IMG/VR virus record: IMGVR_UViG_3300031730_000023
Location: 1 to 20,347 of that record
Length of the DNA stretch: 20,347 nt
Direction: 5' to 3' (one strand)
Origin: a virus
The notes beneath the pieces are model-generated. The model did not search any database. It was given only the letters and a program-made list of their open reading frames with translations, and had not been told where the DNA came from. Shown here one piece after another: positions 18,880-20,347 of the stretch (position 1 is the first letter of the stretch; every line of letters starts with the position of its first letter). The translations under genes and the position numbers were made by a program.

Positions 18880-19109
18880 TGCCCGAACTGAAACCAAAAC
18901 CTTGCCCCGTCTGCAACCGCCAGCCGGACGTTGACCTGTGCGACCCTTGGAAGAAACAGTGGGGGCCTCAGCCTTGGTATGCTGGGTGCTACAGTAATAA
19001 CCCAAAAGAGCACTACATCGGCGGCAATGGCGACACGCGGAAAGAAGCTATCGCCGTTTGGGAGGCCGAGAGAAACAAATACATAGCTGACAGGACGGTG
19101 AATGCATGA
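18876..19109 (+). CDS. Small Lar-like zinc-ribbon protein
   Basis: 77 aa. LKPKPCPVCNRQP (Cys10/Cys13), a further Cys22 and Cys38, and a closing DTRKEAIAVWEAERN follow the Lar/restriction-alleviation pattern: CPxC, a later Cys pair, and a helix with A-x-x-xW. The length is typical of Lar. It could reduce cleavage by host type I restriction; that is inferred. It is the second such gene here and differs strongly from the 16701 gene in length and outside the ribbon. Confidence 0.7.
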   Translation: MMPELKPKPCPVCNRQPDVDLCDPWKKQWGPQPWYAGCYSNNPKEHYIGGNGDTRKEAIAVWEAERNKYIADRTVNA

Positions 19110-19291
19110 ACCGGCCCGAAAGGCAGCTACGCAGTCTAGGGGAACGTGTGTTCGCAAAAGACTTAGGCGCATGGGGAGAAATTACAAATATTATTGGGGA
19201 TTTATATGTTTTGAAGCTGGACGGCGATAGGTGGGCCACGGTGCCAGAAGAACAAGTTTATGAAAGAGATTTAGATGCAGCCCGTAATTGA
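19106..19291 (+). CDS. 61-aa protein, unknown
   Basis: MNRPERQLRSLGERVFAKDL, then GAWGEITNIIGDLYVLKLDG and PEEQVYERDLDAARN. Looks like a small beta-barrel (SH3- or KOW-like) domain by pattern, with the GD-x-YVLKLDGDRW core, but the assignment is weak. ATGA overlap with the previous gene. Confidence 0.6.
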   Translation: MNRPERQLRSLGERVFAKDLGAWGEITNIIGDLYVLKLDGDRWATVPEEQVYERDLDAARN

Positions 19292-19424
19292 TGCAATCAC
19301 TAACGCTTGCCAGTTAATTTCAGGATGGCGTCTTGGCCCTGACTTTCAAAAACTGCTTTGGGCTGATGCTGATGAGGAGCCTGTGACCGAGGCAGCACTC
19401 GCGGTAAAGGACGGTGAGCGGTGA
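19275..19424 (+). CDS. 49-aa protein, unknown
   Basis: MQPVIDAITNACQLISGWRL, then GPDFQKLLWADADEEPVTEA and ALAVKDGER. It overlaps the previous gene by 17 bases and the next start as GTGA. AAAGAGAT lies a few bases upstream of the ATG. The composition is protein-like and the coupling is good; function unknown. Confidence 0.5.
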   Translation: MQPVIDAITNACQLISGWRLGPDFQKLLWADADEEPVTEAALAVKDGER

Positions 19425-19618
19425 CAAACTATCTGACTTGCTATAATTGCGCGTTTATTGAGCCGATAACTGATGAAACGGCATTTGTAGGCTGTCCGAT
19501 TTGTGGCCGCGAAAGATATGCGGTTAACGAAGAAGGCAACGCGGTATATTGTTTAAGCCAACAAGACGACCCAACTGATTGGGCTTCACCCGCCCACAAC
19601 AAAGGAGAGACGGAATGA
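19421..19618 (+). CDS. Zinc-ribbon protein starting with GTG
   Basis: 65 aa. Cys7/Cys10 (TCYNC) and Cys25/Cys28 (GCPICG) form a four-Cys zinc ribbon. The tail is polar and Asp/Glu-rich. Start GTG overlaps the previous stop. The small size and ribbon suggest a nucleic-acid- or protein-binding adaptor. Function unknown. Confidence 0.65.
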   Translation: MTNYLTCYNCAFIEPITDETAFVGCPICGRERYAVNEEGNAVYCLSQQDDPTDWASPAHNKGETE

Positions 19619-19785
19619 CATTAGACCGCGAGGACAAAGAATGGATTATTGGCGCCATTGAACTATTTTTATTGCGCCTAAATGGTGAGGGACATGATTA
19701 TGGTGCTGTTTCAAATACGGCTACTGATTTACATTTTAGAACCCATGAGATTGATCAGCGTATGAAGGATAAAAAAGATGCCTAA
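19615..19785 (+). CDS. 56-aa protein, paralogue of the 14059 gene
   Basis: MTLDREDKEWIIGAIELFLL, then VSNTATDLHFRTHEIDQRMK, ending DKKDA. Start 19615 is set by the ATGA overlap and AAAGGAGAG 8-9 bases upstream; the frame is open to 19579. The pattern D-K-x-WII/V-x-x-I-x-x-F and the later TAT-x-L helix match the 14059 gene. Function unknown. Confidence 0.65.
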   Translation: MTLDREDKEWIIGAIELFLLRLNGEGHDYGAVSNTATDLHFRTHEIDQRMKDKKDA

Positions 19786-19930
19786 CCCCACGCGCGGTGC
19801 TAAACAGGTGGCGAGAGAAATTATAGATCATTTCCATAAGCTTGAGAAACAGATCTATAGCCACCCCAGCGGCAGGAGAGAAGTAGTTGAAACCTGCATA
19901 CGGTACACGAATGATGAAAAGAACCTCTAA
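19778..19930 (+). CDS. 50-aa basic helical protein, unknown
   Basis: MPNPTRGAKQVAREIIDHFH, KLEKQIYSHPSGRREVVETC, then IRYTNDEKNL. ATG overlaps the previous gene by 8 bases and GATAAAAAAG precedes it. A helical basic protein; no motif recognised. It overlaps the next gene by 20 bases. Confidence 0.55.
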   Translation: MPNPTRGAKQVAREIIDHFHKLEKQIYSHPSGRREVVETCIRYTNDEKNL

Positions 19931-20078
19931 GGGTGGCCTTAACCGTGCTTTGATATTATCTCCCGAGAGACGGAAAGAAATAGCCAAGTTAGGGGCTGCG
20001 GCTAGAGTTCGTAGCCTAACCTCCCCAAAACCCGCCTTAACCTCAACTGCTCCTTTATGCTCAACCCCTCAAGCATAA
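19911..20078 (+). CDS. Small protein with SPERRKEIAKLGA motif
   Basis: 55 aa from ATG 19911. SKGGLNRALILSPERRKEIA followed by KLGAAARVRS is a pattern frequent in short phage proteins and prophage regulators (SPERRxEIAxxxAAAR). It probably binds DNA or a protein partner; unproven. The last 20 residues are low-complexity and lie over the end of the convergent minus-strand gene, so the true end may be shared or the tail may be a read-through of an altered end. Confidence 0.6.
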   Translation: MMKRTSKGGLNRALILSPERRKEIAKLGAAARVRSLTSPKPALTSTAPLCSTPQA

Positions 20079-20347
20079 ATAAACCTGGCTCAAAGTCTAT
20101 CTGTCGCCAAAATCTCAAAAGCATCTCTTTCTGGGTCGAATATTTCTTCTCAAAACTCCTCTGTCCTCTATGAAATTCCAGGTGTCTCCTCCGGCTCAAA
20201 GGTATCACAAACCAGTCGAAGGTCTTTAACCCCTTCCCGCTCTCAAAGAAATTTCCAAGACAATGGTGGGGGTCAACTGCCATCCCATCCCCCGTCATAT
20301 CGCGCAGGCCGGTTTTGAGTTCACTTTTGAACCACTCATAGTACACT
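20002..20347 (-). CDS. DUF968/Ref-like HNH nuclease, start outside window
   Basis: At least 114 aa, reading in from the right edge; the GTG at 20346 is probably not the true start. Residues 25-60 hold DPHHCLG, a Gly/Lys stretch, then DWFVIPLSRRRHLEFHR with His27/His28, His55 and His59. This is the His-rich metal site of DUF968 and Ref-type nucleases, which help recombination or cut single-strand DNA regions in related phages. The Cys positions often seen before the DPHH site would lie outside the window. The end, RLRRVLGRLGYEL, is intact. It overlaps the plus-strand gene by 77 bases tail to tail. Confidence 0.7.
   Translation of the reverse strand, partial: VYYEWFKSELKTGLRDMTGDGMAVDPHHCLGNFFESGKGLKTFDWFVIPLSRRRHLEFHRGQRSFEKKYSTQKEMLLRFWRQIDFEPGLFMLEGLSIKEQLRLRRVLGRLGYEL

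Noticed and set aside
1-20347. CRISPR arrays, tRNA or rRNA genes, insertion sequences, integrase
   Set aside because: No repeat-spacer pattern, cloverleaf, transposase or integrase motif was seen on reading both strands. The only tandem array codes for protein.

Overview
The window looks like the genome of a tailed, double-stranded DNA bacteriophage (or an equivalent prophage), probably with a Gram-negative, proteobacterial host. The evidence is a complete packaging and capsid block (large terminase, portal, scaffold, major capsid protein, head-tail adaptor), many short overlapping genes without household functions, and small-gene families typical of proteobacterial phages (Lar-like zinc ribbons, a DUF551-like module, a DUF968/Ref-like HNH protein, an HTP-TPW type protein). 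No tail tape measure or tail sheath is visible. The adaptor plus a protein resembling P22-type DNA-stabilisation proteins favours a short-tailed (podovirus-like) particle; this is an inference. No integrase, polymerase, lysis gene or tRNA is seen.

Left block, 1-10877, minus strand, read right to left: TerL (8688-10877), a 43-aa gene, a 92-aa gene starting with TTG, a zinc-ribbon protein, portal, a promoter and leader with a 15-aa basic ORF, two small virion-type proteins, scaffold, major capsid protein, a repeat-rich 369-aa protein, then two small signal-peptide proteins alternating with the head-tail adaptor and a truncated DNA-stabilisation-like protein that runs off the left edge. Most genes overlap by ATGA or TAATG. 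Three virion proteins carry the same Gly-x-Gly-Tyr type beta-rich repeat.

Hub, 10878-13366: divergent transcription leaves from 10878-11003. To the right lie a small ORF, an HNH endonuclease with a C-terminal helix-turn-helix, a convergent 83-aa minus-strand gene with a good sigma70-like promoter and an overlapping inverted repeat, and several very small genes. A second sigma70-like promoter lies at 12610-12638, and a third in front of the XRE-type repressor at 13366. Two of the three promoters place the start codon 5-6 bases after the -10 box, so the 83-aa gene and the repressor may be leaderless, as lambda cI is.

Right block, 13366-20078, plus strand: about 25 small genes in one tightly coupled run. 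Most are unrecognised. Recognisable items are the XRE repressor, a DUF551-like protein, a protein with a long Ala/Ser/Trp/Glu tetrapeptide repeat encoded by a GC-rich tandem DNA repeat, two Lar-like zinc ribbons, a CxxC protein, and two related small genes (14059 and 19615). A minus-strand DUF968/Ref-like HNH gene enters from the right edge and overlaps the last plus-strand gene tail to tail. Several genes are below 50 aa; they are supported mainly by start-stop overlaps and Shine-Dalgarno sites.
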